DNA of 26,670 nucleotides from an uncultured Cardiobacterium sp. (GTDB taxonomy: Bacteria > Pseudomonadota > Gammaproteobacteria > Cardiobacteriales > Cardiobacteriaceae): the NCBI RefSeq assembly GCF_938028825.1, contig NZ_CALIZP010000093.1, positions 1 through 26,670 of the forward strand. The letters are read 5' to 3'. A program made the position numbers and the translations under genes. Of the stretch, positions 17,760 to 26,278 are shown in pieces; within the stretch, counting starts at the first letter, position 1; every line of letters starts with the position of its first letter. Under the pieces are notes generated by a model. It saw only the letters and a program-made list of their open reading frames with translations. It did not search any database and had not been told where the DNA came from.

Positions 17760-17791
17760 CTAACAGCGGCCGCCTGCTTAGCGGCTACCAC
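17752..17791. repeat. 40-bp imperfect palindrome at the end of the AT-rich gene
   Basis: GTGGTTAGC at the left and GGCTACCAC at the right form outer arms; the core holds AGCGGCCGC and AGCGGCT. The left arm contains the end of the AT-rich gene (its TAG). It may be a rho-independent-like hairpin between converging genes, or the boundary of the inserted segment. No T-tract follows. Confidence 0.45.
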
Positions 17792-17824
17792 AAATTCAGA
17801 GTATCCACCCTGCTTGGCGGGTCA

Positions 17825-18283
17825 TCATCCTGCCGTACGGCGTTTTTGGAAAAACCGTTGCAGTTGCGCGCGGCATTCGTCTTCGAGAACGCCGCCTTTG
17901 ACTTCGCGGATGTGGTGGTTGTGCTGCGGATGGCGAGCGAGGTCAAGGGCGCTGCCGCAGGCACCCGCGCGCAGGTCGTAAGCGCCAAAGACGAGGCGGT
18001 CGATGCGCGCGTGTACCAGCGCGCCGGTGCACATGGTGCAGGGTTCGAGGGTGACGTAGAGGGTCGCGCCGCCCAATCGGTGGTTGGCAAGGGTTCGCCC
18101 CGCCGCGCGCAGGGCGAGGATTTCGGCGTGGGCGGCGGGATCATGGTCGGTGATGGTGCGGTTGTGCGCGGCGGCGATAATCTCGCCACCCGCAACAATC
18201 AGCGCGCCGATGGGGACTTCGCCGAGGGCTTCGGCCTGCGCGGCCTGGGCGATGGCGAGGCGGATGTAGTCTGCGTCGTTCAT
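17825..18283 (-). CDS. tadA: TadA, tRNA(Arg) adenosine-34 deaminase
   Basis: TadA converts A34 of tRNA-Arg(ACG) to inosine and is normally essential. The frame extends upstream to 18601, but ATG 18283 gives 152 residues and a standard N-terminus. The zinc site is H52-A-E54 (AHAEILAL) with the catalytic glutamate, and P81-C82-x-x-C85 (EPCTMCTGA). RIDRLVFGAYDLRAGACGS and the basic C-terminal FFQKRR are also typical of TadA rather than of other cytidine/guanine deaminases. It starts one base after the stop of the preceding gene, so it is probably the last gene of a three-gene unit. Confidence 0.95.
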   Translation of the reverse strand: MNDADYIRLAIAQAAQAEALGEVPIGALIVAGGEIIAAAHNRTITDHDPAAHAEILALRAAGRTLANHRLGGATLYVTLEPCTMCTGALVHARIDRLVFGAYDLRAGACGSALDLARHPQHNHHIREVKGGVLEDECRAQLQRFFQKRRTAG

Positions 18284-18284
18284 G

Positions 18285-18851
18285 TCAGGCGCGGCCGTTT
18301 TGGATATAGTCGGTAATGGAGGGGGTGAAGCCGCCCAGCCAGTCTTCGAGGCAGAAGAGCATGTTGTCCCAGAAGCTGCCGGGGCGGGTGTCGGCGAGCG
18401 GGGCGATGCGGCGGCGGGCGAAACGGGCGGCGCGGTCGCAGGCGGCACCGAAGTGTTTGCCGTCGCTCCGGTGGCCGCTGGCCTGGATGGCGTAAAGCGC
18501 AGACTGATACCAGGCGAAGCAGCAGGTGAAGTCGCCCAGGTTGTGGTTGACGGGGGCGATGCTGCCATCGTCGTCCAGGGCGCAGACGCGGTTGGCACCA
18601 TCGAACAGCAGGCAGCCGTTTTCGCCGTAGGTGGCGAAGCAGCGCCAGTGCTCGCCGGCGCGGCTGAGGGTGATGAGCTGGTCAGGGTGGCGGATGCAGC
18701 GCAGGTTGATGTAGCTGTAAGGGATGTCGTGCAGCAGGCCGTAGGGGTTCGTGAGGATTCCGGGGATGGTCATGCGCCGGGGCGGGGTTTCGTGCAGGGT
18801 GAAGCCCTGCGTGGCGAGGATGGCGCGGGTTTCGGGGCTGAGGAGGGGCAT
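18285..18851 (-). CDS. Uncharacterised protein, faintly SUKH-like
   Basis: A 188-residue soluble protein with no signal peptide or membrane segment. I do not recognise it with certainty. The middle part reads as strand-rich with LLFDGANRVCALDDDGSIAPVN at about residues 80-101 followed by LGDFTCCFAWYQSALYAI; a predicted strand pair with an Asp/Gly turn, then Asn and a helix beginning L..F...... resembles the C-terminal half of SUKH-type (SMI1/KNR4 superfamily) immunity proteins. That is a visual comparison only. It starts two bases after the lipoprotein gene stop and ends one base before tadA. Composition matches the host, so it is not an obvious recent arrival. Confidence 0.75.
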   Translation of the reverse strand: MPLLSPETRAILATQGFTLHETPPRRMTIPGILTNPYGLLHDIPYSYINLRCIRHPDQLITLSRAGEHWRCFATYGENGCLLFDGANRVCALDDDGSIAPVNHNLGDFTCCFAWYQSALYAIQASGHRSDGKHFGAACDRAARFARRRIAPLADTRPGSFWDNMLFCLEDWLGGFTPSITDYIQNGRA

Positions 18852-18853
18852 GG

Positions 18854-19234
18854 TCAGCGCAGGTACACGGCGTCTTTGTCCAGTTTGCGCCGTGCGCCGC
18901 AGTGGCTGTATTCGGTTTGGTCGTGGTGGCTCAGGCGGAAGTAGTGGCCGCCGTCGTCGCTGCGCCAGCGGTATTCGCCGTCGCCGAAATCGTAGGCGCT
19001 TTGGCGTTGCAGGACGCGTTTTTGTCCGTCGATTTTCGGGGTGGCGCTGTATTCGCCGCCCATGTTGGCGTAGTCCACTTGCAGTTCCCGGCCTTTATCG
19101 TTGCCGTCGGTGCAGTAGTACATCCAGAATTCGTTGTCGCCGTCGGCGAGTTGCGGGGTGCCTGTAAGGAAGGTGGCGGTGCTGCCGCAGGCGGCAAGGA
19201 ACAGGGCGGCGGTGAGGGGCAGGGCTTTATGCAT
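18854..19234 (-). CDS. Lipoprotein with MliC-like (C-type lysozyme inhibitor) domain
   Basis: The 126-residue product starts with a lipoprotein signal peptide: basic start MHK, hydrophobic core, and lipobox LAAC with the acylated cysteine at 16. The mature part has a cysteine early (MYYCTDGN) and one near the end (YSHCGARR) around a predicted beta-rich domain with the pattern YxCxDG...LxVxY....., then YRWRSDDGGHYFRLSHHD. This is the layout of MliC/PliC-type inhibitors of host C-type lysozyme, though several family residues are not obvious. An outer-membrane location is expected because the residue after Cys is Gly, not Asp. No clear Shine-Dalgarno precedes the ATG. Confidence 0.7.
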   Translation of the reverse strand: MHKALPLTAALFLAACGSTATFLTGTPQLADGDNEFWMYYCTDGNDKGRELQVDYANMGGEYSATPKIDGQKRVLQRQSAYDFGDGEYRWRSDDGGHYFRLSHHDQTEYSHCGARRKLDKDAVYLR

Positions 19235-19342
19235 GGCTGGAATGGGTTGGTTTGAAATGGAGGGGATATTTTATGGGCTTTATTCATGCCAAGCAGCGTA
19301 AATATTGGGTTCGTCAAGTGGGATAAATGCTGCCCCACCATA

Positions 19343-19366
19343 AAAAAGCGCCCCGTTGCCGGGGCT
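19343..19366 (-). terminator. Rho-independent terminator of ettA
   Basis: On the minus strand, six bases after the ettA stop region, GCCCCG...CGGGGC pairs (19350-19355 with 19360-19365, four-base loop) and is followed by GC and six T residues (19342-19347). A good intrinsic terminator separating ettA from the lipoprotein-tadA unit. Confidence 0.85.
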
Positions 19367-19372
19367 TTCGTT

Positions 19373-21037
<1,665 letters not shown>

Positions 21038-21047
21038 GTTTTACGCT

Positions 21048-21075
21048 TTGTCTGATAAAAGTGAGGCGCTATTCT
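21048..21075 (+). promoter_or_regulatory. Possible promoter of the first ubiA
   Basis: Plus strand TTGTCT (21048-21053), 16-base spacer, TATTCT (21070-21075), 33 bases before the ubiA ATG. Both hexamers are imperfect. It overlaps the ettA promoter almost completely, so the two divergent genes could compete for polymerase. Confidence 0.35.
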
Positions 21076-21098
21076 ATGTGATTCCTTATTTTTGTTAA
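21071..21098 (-). promoter_or_regulatory. Possible ettA promoter
   Basis: Minus strand TTAACA (21093-21098), 16-base spacer, TAGAAT (21071-21076), 33 bases upstream of the ettA ATG. It overlaps the putative ubiA promoter on the other strand. Confidence 0.5.
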
Positions 21099-21108
21099 GA
21101 CGTTGCCC

Positions 21109-21966
21109 ATGTTCCTGCATAAATGTTCCGCCTTCGCCCGCCTGATGCGGCTCGACCGCCCCGTCGGCACCCTGCTCCTTGCCTGGGCGGGGCTGTGGGG
21201 ACTGTGGCTGGCAGGTGGCGGCCGGCCGCCCGCGCGCGTGGTGGTGGTCATCCTGCTTGGAACGTGGCTGATGCGCAGCGCCGGCTGCGTCTTCAACGAC
21301 CTTGCCGACCGCAATTTCGACGGCCATGTCGCGCGCACCCGCCACCGCCCGCTAGCCAGCGGTGAAGCTACGGTAGGCGAGGCGCTCGCGCTCGGCGTCA
21401 TCCTGCTCTTCCTCAATTTCCTGCTGGTGCTGCTGCTCAACTGGCAATCGGTGCTGCTCGCCGTCGCTTGCGGTGCGGTGGCGCTGTTCTACCCGCTCTG
21501 CAAGCGCTTCTTCCTTGCCCCGCAACTGGTGCTCGGCATCGCTTTCGCCAGCCCCATCCTCATGGCACAAACTGCCATCCTCGGCACCATCACCGCAGCA
21601 GGCGCGTGGCTCTTCGCCGCCAGCGTCATCTGGGCGCTGATTTACGATACCTACTACGCGCTGGTGGACCGCGAGGACGACGAAAAAATCGGCCTGCATT
21701 CCAGCGCCATCACCGTACGCGGCTACGAGCGGCGCTTCCTCGCGCTGATGATGCTGCTGATGCTCACCTGCCTGCTGCTCGCCGGGCGCACCGCCGCGCT
21801 AAATGCCTGGTACTACGCGGGCGTCGCCGCTGCCGCCCTGCTCTTTGCCTGGGAGCAGTGGGACGCGCGCCATCTTGACCGCGAACACTGTTTCCGTGCC
21901 TTCGCGCACAACAACTGGGTCGGTGCCGCCATCCTGCTCGGCATCGTCCTCGCCCATCTGCCCTAA
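21109..21966 (+). CDS. ubiA: UbiA, 4-hydroxybenzoate octaprenyltransferase (copy 1)
   Basis: UbiA prenylates 4-hydroxybenzoate in ubiquinone synthesis, in the inner membrane. The ATG at 21109 gives 285 residues that align without gaps from residue 1 to the second copy; a TTG two codons earlier is possible. About eight to nine membrane helices are expected. Both Asp-rich motifs are present: NDLADRNFDGH (about 63-73, prenyl diphosphate binding) and YDTYYALVDREDDEKIG (near 180-197). The N-terminal RLDRPVGTLLLAW keeps the R-LD-K/R-P-I/V-G-T motif of classical UbiA, so this is the better candidate for the housekeeping enzyme. Weak ribosome site (AAGA). Confidence 0.94.
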   Translation: MFLHKCSAFARLMRLDRPVGTLLLAWAGLWGLWLAGGGRPPARVVVVILLGTWLMRSAGCVFNDLADRNFDGHVARTRHRPLASGEATVGEALALGVILLFLNFLLVLLLNWQSVLLAVACGAVALFYPLCKRFFLAPQLVLGIAFASPILMAQTAILGTITAAGAWLFAASVIWALIYDTYYALVDREDDEKIGLHSSAITVRGYERRFLALMMLLMLTCLLLAGRTAALNAWYYAGVAAAALLFAWEQWDARHLDREHCFRAFAHNNWVGAAILLGIVLAHLP

Positions 21967-21978
21967 CCCGTGAACCCT

Positions 21979-22779
21979 ATGACCAGCCATATCCGCGCCG
22001 TCTTCTTCGACATCGACCGCACCCTCTACGAACACAGCCGCGACTACGTCCCGGCCTCCAGCCTTGCCGCCATTGCTGCCCTGAAAGCGCGCGGCATCAT
22101 CCCCGCCATCGCGACCGGACGCGGCTACTGCGCCCTGCCGCCCGCCATTGACCGACTCGTCGAAGACGGCGACATCGAACTCGTCGTCGCCAGTAACGGC
22201 CAGTACAACCGCTACGGCGAACGCGTCCTCAGCGCGCACCCGCTCGCGAAAGACGACATCGAGAGCCTCACCCGCGCCTTCCGCCGCCACGACTGGGAAT
22301 ACACCTATGTCTCCGCCACGCACATGGCCGCCGGGCGCAGACGCGGCAGCAGCCACAAAATCCTGAAAAACTACCCCTGCTACACCGTTGACCCTGACTA
22401 CTACCGCACACACGACGTCGAACAGCTCATCGTCCTCGCCCCCGTCGCACAAGAAGACGCGCTGCAAGCCATCCTCGCCGCACACGGTGGCCGCTACAAA
22501 ACCGTGCGCAGCCACGCGGGCGCGGTGGATTTATTACACGCAGACGGCAGCAAGGCGCGCGGCATTCACGAAGCCTGCGCCGCGCTCGGCATCGACCCCA
22601 AAGACACCCTCGCCTTCGGCGACGGCCTGAACGACGTGGAAATGTTCGCCGCCGTCGGCGCGGGTATCGCGATGGGCGACGCCTGCCCCGAACTCAAAGC
22701 GGTGGCCCGCCACATCACCGGCACCCTGGAAGAAGACGGCGTGGCGGTGGCGCTGCACCAGCTCGGCGTGCTGGACTGA
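21979..22779 (+). CDS. Cof-type HAD-superfamily phosphatase
   Basis: Cytosolic haloacid dehalogenase-type hydrolase, IIB (Cof) subfamily, likely acting on a sugar phosphate, nucleotide or cofactor phosphate. With ATG 21979 it has 266 residues; a GTG at 21970 would add three. Motif I is FFDIDRTL with D11 and D13 (Arg replaces the usual Gly after the second Asp), motif II is the IATGR threonine segment near residue 40, motif III lysine lies around the KARGIHEA segment, and motif IV is GDGLNDVEMF. The cap domain (about 80-180) is Cof-like. It follows copy 1 of ubiA after about 12 bases and precedes copy 2; the substrate cannot be inferred. Confidence 0.9.
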   Translation: MTSHIRAVFFDIDRTLYEHSRDYVPASSLAAIAALKARGIIPAIATGRGYCALPPAIDRLVEDGDIELVVASNGQYNRYGERVLSAHPLAKDDIESLTRAFRRHDWEYTYVSATHMAAGRRRGSSHKILKNYPCYTVDPDYYRTHDVEQLIVLAPVAQEDALQAILAAHGGRYKTVRSHAGAVDLLHADGSKARGIHEACAALGIDPKDTLAFGDGLNDVEMFAAVGAGIAMGDACPELKAVARHITGTLEEDGVAVALHQLGVLD

Positions 22780-22908
22780 CGCGCACAGCCGCCCGCTTGA
22801 CCGTTATCATGACCGCCGGGCGGACTTTGCCGCACCATATGACCCGACGGCGCCGCGCAGCCCGCCCGGCAGCACGAACCCCAAACAACCCGAAAACAGG
22901 ACATCATC

Positions 22909-23766
22909 ATGCCAAACCGCAAAATCACCGCTTACATCCGCCTGATGCGCCTTGACGGCCCCATCGTGCCGCTGCTGCTTGCCTGGACCTGCCTGTGGGG
23001 TCTGTGGCTGGCGGGCAGCGGGCGGCCGCCCGCGCGCACCGTCTGCATCTTCCTGCTCGGTGCCTGGCTGACCCACTCCGCCGGTTGCGTCTTCAACGAC
23101 CTCGCCGACCGCAACTTCGACGGCCATGTCGAACGCACCCGCCACCGCCCGCTGGTGCGGGGCGAAATCAGCATCACAGAGGCCCTGGTCCTCGGCATCA
23201 TCCTGATGCTGCTCAACTTCCTGCTGGTGCTGCTGCTCAACCGCCCCACCATCCTGCTCGCCATCGCCTGCGGCATCATCATGCTGCTCTACCCGCTCAG
23301 CAAACGCTGCTTCCCCGCGCCGCAACTCATCCTCGGCATCGCTCTTGCCAGTCCCATCCTCCTCGCGCAAACCGCGCTTCTCGGCACCATCACCCTGCCG
23401 GGCGTGCTGCTCTACGGCGCAGGCATCTGCTGGACGCTCATCTACGACACCTTCTATGCCCTCGTTGACCGCAACGACGACCTGAAAATCGGCCTGCAAT
23501 CCAGCGCCATCACCATGCGCGGCCGCGAACACCGCTTCCTCGCCGCGATGATGGCGCTGATGCTCGCCCTGCTGCTCTCCGCCGGATATGCCGCCGCGCT
23601 CAGTGCCTGGTACTACGCCGCCATCCTCGGTGCCGCGCTGCTTTTTGCCTGGGAACTGTGGGACACCCGCCACTGCGGGCGCGAACCCTGCTTCCGCGCC
23701 TTCCTGCACAACAACTGGGTCGGCGCCGCCGTCTTCCTCGGACTGGTACTTGCCTACCTCCCCTGA
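22909..23766 (+). CDS. UbiA-family prenyltransferase (copy 2)
   Basis: A 285-residue membrane prenyltransferase, identical in length to the copy at 21109 and about two thirds identical by eye with no gaps. Both catalytic Asp motifs are intact: NDLADRNFDGH and YDTFYALVDRNDDLKIG. The N-terminal motif differs: RLDGPIVPLLLAW instead of RLD-K/R-P-I/V-G-T, losing the basic residue and the Gly-Thr pair that classical UbiA keeps near the substrate pocket. It could therefore be a redundant UbiA, or have drifted in aromatic or prenyl substrate. It starts 129 bases after the HAD gene with no clear promoter or strong ribosome site (ACAGGA before the ATG). Confidence 0.9.
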   Translation: MPNRKITAYIRLMRLDGPIVPLLLAWTCLWGLWLAGSGRPPARTVCIFLLGAWLTHSAGCVFNDLADRNFDGHVERTRHRPLVRGEISITEALVLGIILMLLNFLLVLLLNRPTILLAIACGIIMLLYPLSKRCFPAPQLILGIALASPILLAQTALLGTITLPGVLLYGAGICWTLIYDTFYALVDRNDDLKIGLQSSAITMRGREHRFLAAMMALMLALLLSAGYAAALSAWYYAAILGAALLFAWELWDTRHCGREPCFRAFLHNNWVGAAVFLGLVLAYLP

Positions 23767-23773
23767 GCCGATT

Positions 23774-23801
23774 TTGCCGCGCGCGGGCAAAGCCGTACAA
23801 T
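23774..23801 (+). promoter_or_regulatory. Probable sigma70 promoter of secB-gpsA-rluA
   Basis: TTGCCG (23774-23779), 16-base spacer, TACAAT (23796-23801), 71 bases before the secB ATG. The -35 hexamer and spacing are identical to those of the dcw promoter at 6637. Confidence 0.65.
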
Positions 23802-23872
23802 GCGCGGTCGACGCTGCAGCGCACCCCGCGCCGCATTCCATCCGCTTCACCCGGCCGAAAAGGAGCCCCCCC

Positions 23873-24340
23873 ATGAGCGAAGAACAACAAACCCAAATCG
23901 TCCTCGACATCCGCAAAATCTACATCAACGACCTCTCGATCGAAGTCCCGCACGCCCCGGAAATCTTCCAGCAGGAACTCAACCCGGAAATCAGCCTCGG
24001 CGTCGCCCACGAAATCCAGAAACTGCCGGAAGACAACCACTACAACATCAAACTGCGCCTGACCGTTACCGCCAAAGACGGCGAACGCGTCATCTATCTG
24101 GTGGAAGTCGCGCAAAACGGCGTCTTTGAAATCAGCGGCCTGCCGGACGCGCAACTGCACCACGCGCTGAACGTCTATTGCCCGACCACCCTCTACCCCT
24201 ACGCGCGCGAAGCCATCAGCAACGCCATCAACCGCGCCGGTTTCCCCAACCTCTACCTGCAACCCATCAACTTCGACATCATGTACCAGCAGCGCCTGCA
24301 ACAGGCCGCCGAACAGCAGGGCGACCAGCCGGTCCAATAA
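23873..24340 (+). CDS. secB: SecB, protein-export chaperone
   Basis: SecB tetramers hold unfolded precursors and deliver them to SecA. ATG 23873 is fixed by AGGAG at 23861-23865 and by the product beginning MSEEQQTQ; 155 residues is the usual size. Family motifs include IYINDLSIEVPHAP(E)IF at about 17-33, the central YLVEVAQNGVFEISG, and the YCPTTLYPYAREAISNAINRAGFP segment, followed by LQPINFDIMYQQRL. The C-terminal tail (glutamine-rich) is short; the zinc-binding SecA contact is on the partner. The TAA overlaps the gpsA ATG by one base (TAATG). Confidence 0.97.
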   Translation: MSEEQQTQIVLDIRKIYINDLSIEVPHAPEIFQQELNPEISLGVAHEIQKLPEDNHYNIKLRLTVTAKDGERVIYLVEVAQNGVFEISGLPDAQLHHALNVYCPTTLYPYAREAISNAINRAGFPNLYLQPINFDIMYQQRLQQAAEQQGDQPVQ

Positions 24341-25335
24341 TGGCGCGCATCACCGTCCTCGGCGCGGGCAGCTGGGGCACCGCACTGGCGCTGCAACTCG
24401 CCCGCAACCGGCACGACATCACCCTCTGGGCCCACCGCCGCGAACACGCGGCGGCGCTCATGGCGGCACGCGAAAACCGCCGCTACCTGCCCGGCATCCC
24501 GCTGCCGGACAACCTCGCCATCAGCGGCGATCTCGCCGCCGCCGTGCAAGATGCCGCGCTCGTCCTCGCCGTCGTCCCCAGCCGTGCCTTCGCCGGCTTG
24601 CTCGTTGACCTCAAACCGCATCTGCGCGACACGCCGCTGATGTGGGCCATCAAAGGCTTCGAAGCGGGCAGCGGGCGGTTGCTCAGCGACGTTTTCCACG
24701 AAACCATCGGCAGCAGCCACCCGCACGCCATCCTCGCCGGACCCAGCTTCGCCAAAGAAGTCGCAGCCGGACAGCCGACCGCCGTTACCATCGCCGCCGC
24801 CGACAACACCCTTGCCGCACACATCGCCCACTACTACCACGGCAGCAACTTCCTCTGCTACACCAGCAACGACCTCATCGGCGTCCAGATAGGCGGTGCC
24901 GTGAAAAACGTCATCGCCATCGCAACCGGCATCGCCGACGGCCTCGGCTGCGGCGCCAATGCCCGTGCCGCCCTCATCACGCGCGGCCTGCGCGAAATCA
25001 CCCGCCTCGCCACCGCCCTCGGCGCACAACAAGAAACCCTGATGGGGCTTGCCGGCATGGGCGACCTCGTCCTCACCTGCACCGACGACCAGTCGCGCAA
25101 CCGCCGCTTCGGCCTCGCCCTCGGACACGGCCGGAGTGCGGCAGCAGCCAAAGCCGCCATCGGCCAGACCGTCGAAGGCGAAGGCGCGACGCACGACACC
25201 TACACCCTCGCACAGGCGCACGGCATCCGCATGCCCATCACCACCCACCTGCACCATATGCTCGCCGGCGAAACCGGCCTGCAAGACACCATCGCCAGCC
25301 TGCTCGCGCGCGACATCAAACAAGAACGGCACTGA
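24340..25335 (+). CDS. gpsA: GpsA, NAD(P)-dependent glycerol-3-phosphate dehydrogenase
   Basis: GpsA reduces dihydroxyacetone phosphate to sn-glycerol 3-phosphate for phospholipid synthesis. The 331-residue product opens with the dinucleotide-binding GxGxxG (G8-A-G10-S-W-G13), followed by the AIKGFE segment, GPSFAKEV, and the catalytic-lysine segment IGGAVKNVIAIATGI, ending with the GMGDLVLTCTDDQSRNRRFG motif and the VEGEGATH segment of the family. It overlaps secB by one base and rluA by one base; secB-gpsA neighbours are common in this class. Confidence 0.97.
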   Translation: MARITVLGAGSWGTALALQLARNRHDITLWAHRREHAAALMAARENRRYLPGIPLPDNLAISGDLAAAVQDAALVLAVVPSRAFAGLLVDLKPHLRDTPLMWAIKGFEAGSGRLLSDVFHETIGSSHPHAILAGPSFAKEVAAGQPTAVTIAAADNTLAAHIAHYYHGSNFLCYTSNDLIGVQIGGAVKNVIAIATGIADGLGCGANARAALITRGLREITRLATALGAQQETLMGLAGMGDLVLTCTDDQSRNRRFGLALGHGRSAAAAKAAIGQTVEGEGATHDTYTLAQAHGIRMPITTHLHHMLAGETGLQDTIASLLARDIKQERH

Positions 25336-25955
25336 TGCCCGACCTCGACATCCACTACGAAGACCCCGACATCCTCGTCATCAACAAACCGCCGGGGCTC
25401 CTGTCCGTGCCCGGCCGGGGCGCAGACAAATACGACAGCGTGCAAAGCCGCTGCCAAAACATCGCCCCCGAAGCGATGGCGGCGCACCGCCTCGACATGG
25501 CGACCGGCGGCCTGCTGCTCATCGCCAAACACAAAGCCGCCGAACGCCACTACAAACAAGAATTTGCCGCGCGCCGCGTTGAAAAACGCTACATCGCCCT
25601 CGCCCACGGCATCCTCACGCCAACAAGCGGCGACATCCGCTACCCGCTCATCACCGACTGGGAACGCCGCCCGCGCCAGAAAATCGACTACGAATACGGC
25701 AAAAACGCGCACACCGGTTACCGGGTCCTCGCGGTAGAAAACGGCAACAGCCGCGTCGCCCTCACCCCGCACACCGGCCGCAGCCACCAACTGCGCGTCC
25801 ACCTCGCCGCCATCGGCCACCCCATCCTCGGCGACGAATTTTATGCCGACGAACATCTTCCCGCTGCGCCGCGCCTGATGCTGCACGCGGAAGCCCTCAC
25901 CGCCACCAACCTGCGCGGCATCAGGCAGCGCTTCCACCTCGCCGCGCCGTTCTGA
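25335..25955 (+). CDS. rluA: RluA, 23S U746 / tRNA U32 pseudouridine synthase
   Basis: The 206-residue protein is a short RluA-family synthase lacking an S4 domain, the plan of RluA itself rather than RluC or RluD. The catalytic aspartate is D54 in HRLDMATGG; other motifs are INKPPGLLSVPGR at 16-28, KRYIAL, CDW-like LITDWERRPRQK, TGRSHQLRVHL and GHPILGDEFYA, ending in LMLHAEALT. These specific residues (SVPGR, GDEFYA) match RluA well. ATG 25335 overlaps the gpsA TGA by one base, so it is the last gene of the secB unit. Which RNA sites it modifies here is by family analogy. Confidence 0.9.
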   Translation: MPDLDIHYEDPDILVINKPPGLLSVPGRGADKYDSVQSRCQNIAPEAMAAHRLDMATGGLLLIAKHKAAERHYKQEFAARRVEKRYIALAHGILTPTSGDIRYPLITDWERRPRQKIDYEYGKNAHTGYRVLAVENGNSRVALTPHTGRSHQLRVHLAAIGHPILGDEFYADEHLPAAPRLMLHAEALTATNLRGIRQRFHLAAPF

Positions 25956-26011
25956 TACCAAAAAACAAAGCAGGATTTGGGGGTGGACGAAGCCCGCCAG
26001 CAATGCCGCAA

Positions 26012-26031
26012 CGGCGGGTTTCAGCCCGCCG
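26012..26031. repeat. Stem-loop CGGCGGG/CCCGCCG
   Basis: Seven-base arms, CGGCGGG at 26012-26018 and CCCGCCG at 26025-26031, with a six-base loop, 57 bases after rluA. No T-tract on either strand, so a simple intrinsic terminator is not supported, though it may cap the transcript end. Confidence 0.6.
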
Positions 26032-26123
26032 AAACCATTACGAACCCCGTTTTATCGTCGTTTCAAACAGGGCTGAGACAAGGCGGCGAGCCGAAGACCG
26101 TACAGACCATACGGCGCGGGTTT

Positions 26124-26154
26124 CCCATAAAAATCGCGCAGCGATTTTTATGGG
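26124..26154. repeat. Perfect hairpin, 14-bp arms
   Basis: CCCATAAAAATCGC (26124-26137) and its exact complement GCGATTTTTATGGG (26141-26154) are separated by GCA only. This is the strongest palindrome in the window. No T-tract follows on either strand. It fits the centre of a small inverted-repeat element or a strong RNA hairpin. Confidence 0.85.
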
Positions 26155-26231
26155 TGCCCGGCGAGGCGCGCCAACACCGCATCATTTCTGTTTGCAGCGG
26201 CTATATTTTTGGGGATGGGTATCGCACTGAC

Positions 26232-26265
26232 AAAAAAGCGCTTCCGGGGAAGCGCCTTTCTTTTT
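26232..26265 (-). terminator. Rho-independent terminator, probably bidirectional
   Basis: GCGCTTC (26238-26244) and GAAGCGC (26249-26255) form a stem with loop CGGG. On the minus strand six T residues follow (26232-26237), terminating the receptor gene that ends at 26279; on the plus strand CTTTCTTTTT follows, which could also stop read-through from the rluA side. Confidence 0.85.
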
Positions 26266-26278
26266 GCGACAGGTGTAT

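Larger units (their letters stand above)
25990..26175. other. Intergenic block with repeat-like hairpins
   Basis: The 320 bases between rluA and the receptor fragment hold no credible gene; short frames crossing it (for example plus 26003-26230) are unsupported. The segment contains two strong stem-loops, and the stretch around GACAAGGCGGCGAGCCGAAG (26074 region) and CCCGGCGAGGCGCGCC is reminiscent of the dispersed intergenic repeats seen in Neisseriaceae and neighbours. Copy number cannot be judged from one window. Confidence 0.45.

Noticed and set aside
26012..26031. Intrinsic terminator for rluA
   Set aside because: A good stem but no T-tract on either strand; kept only as a stem-loop.
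26003..26230. 75-codon plus-strand frame after rluA
   Set aside because: It runs through two strong hairpins and repeat-like DNA, which is unlike a real gene.
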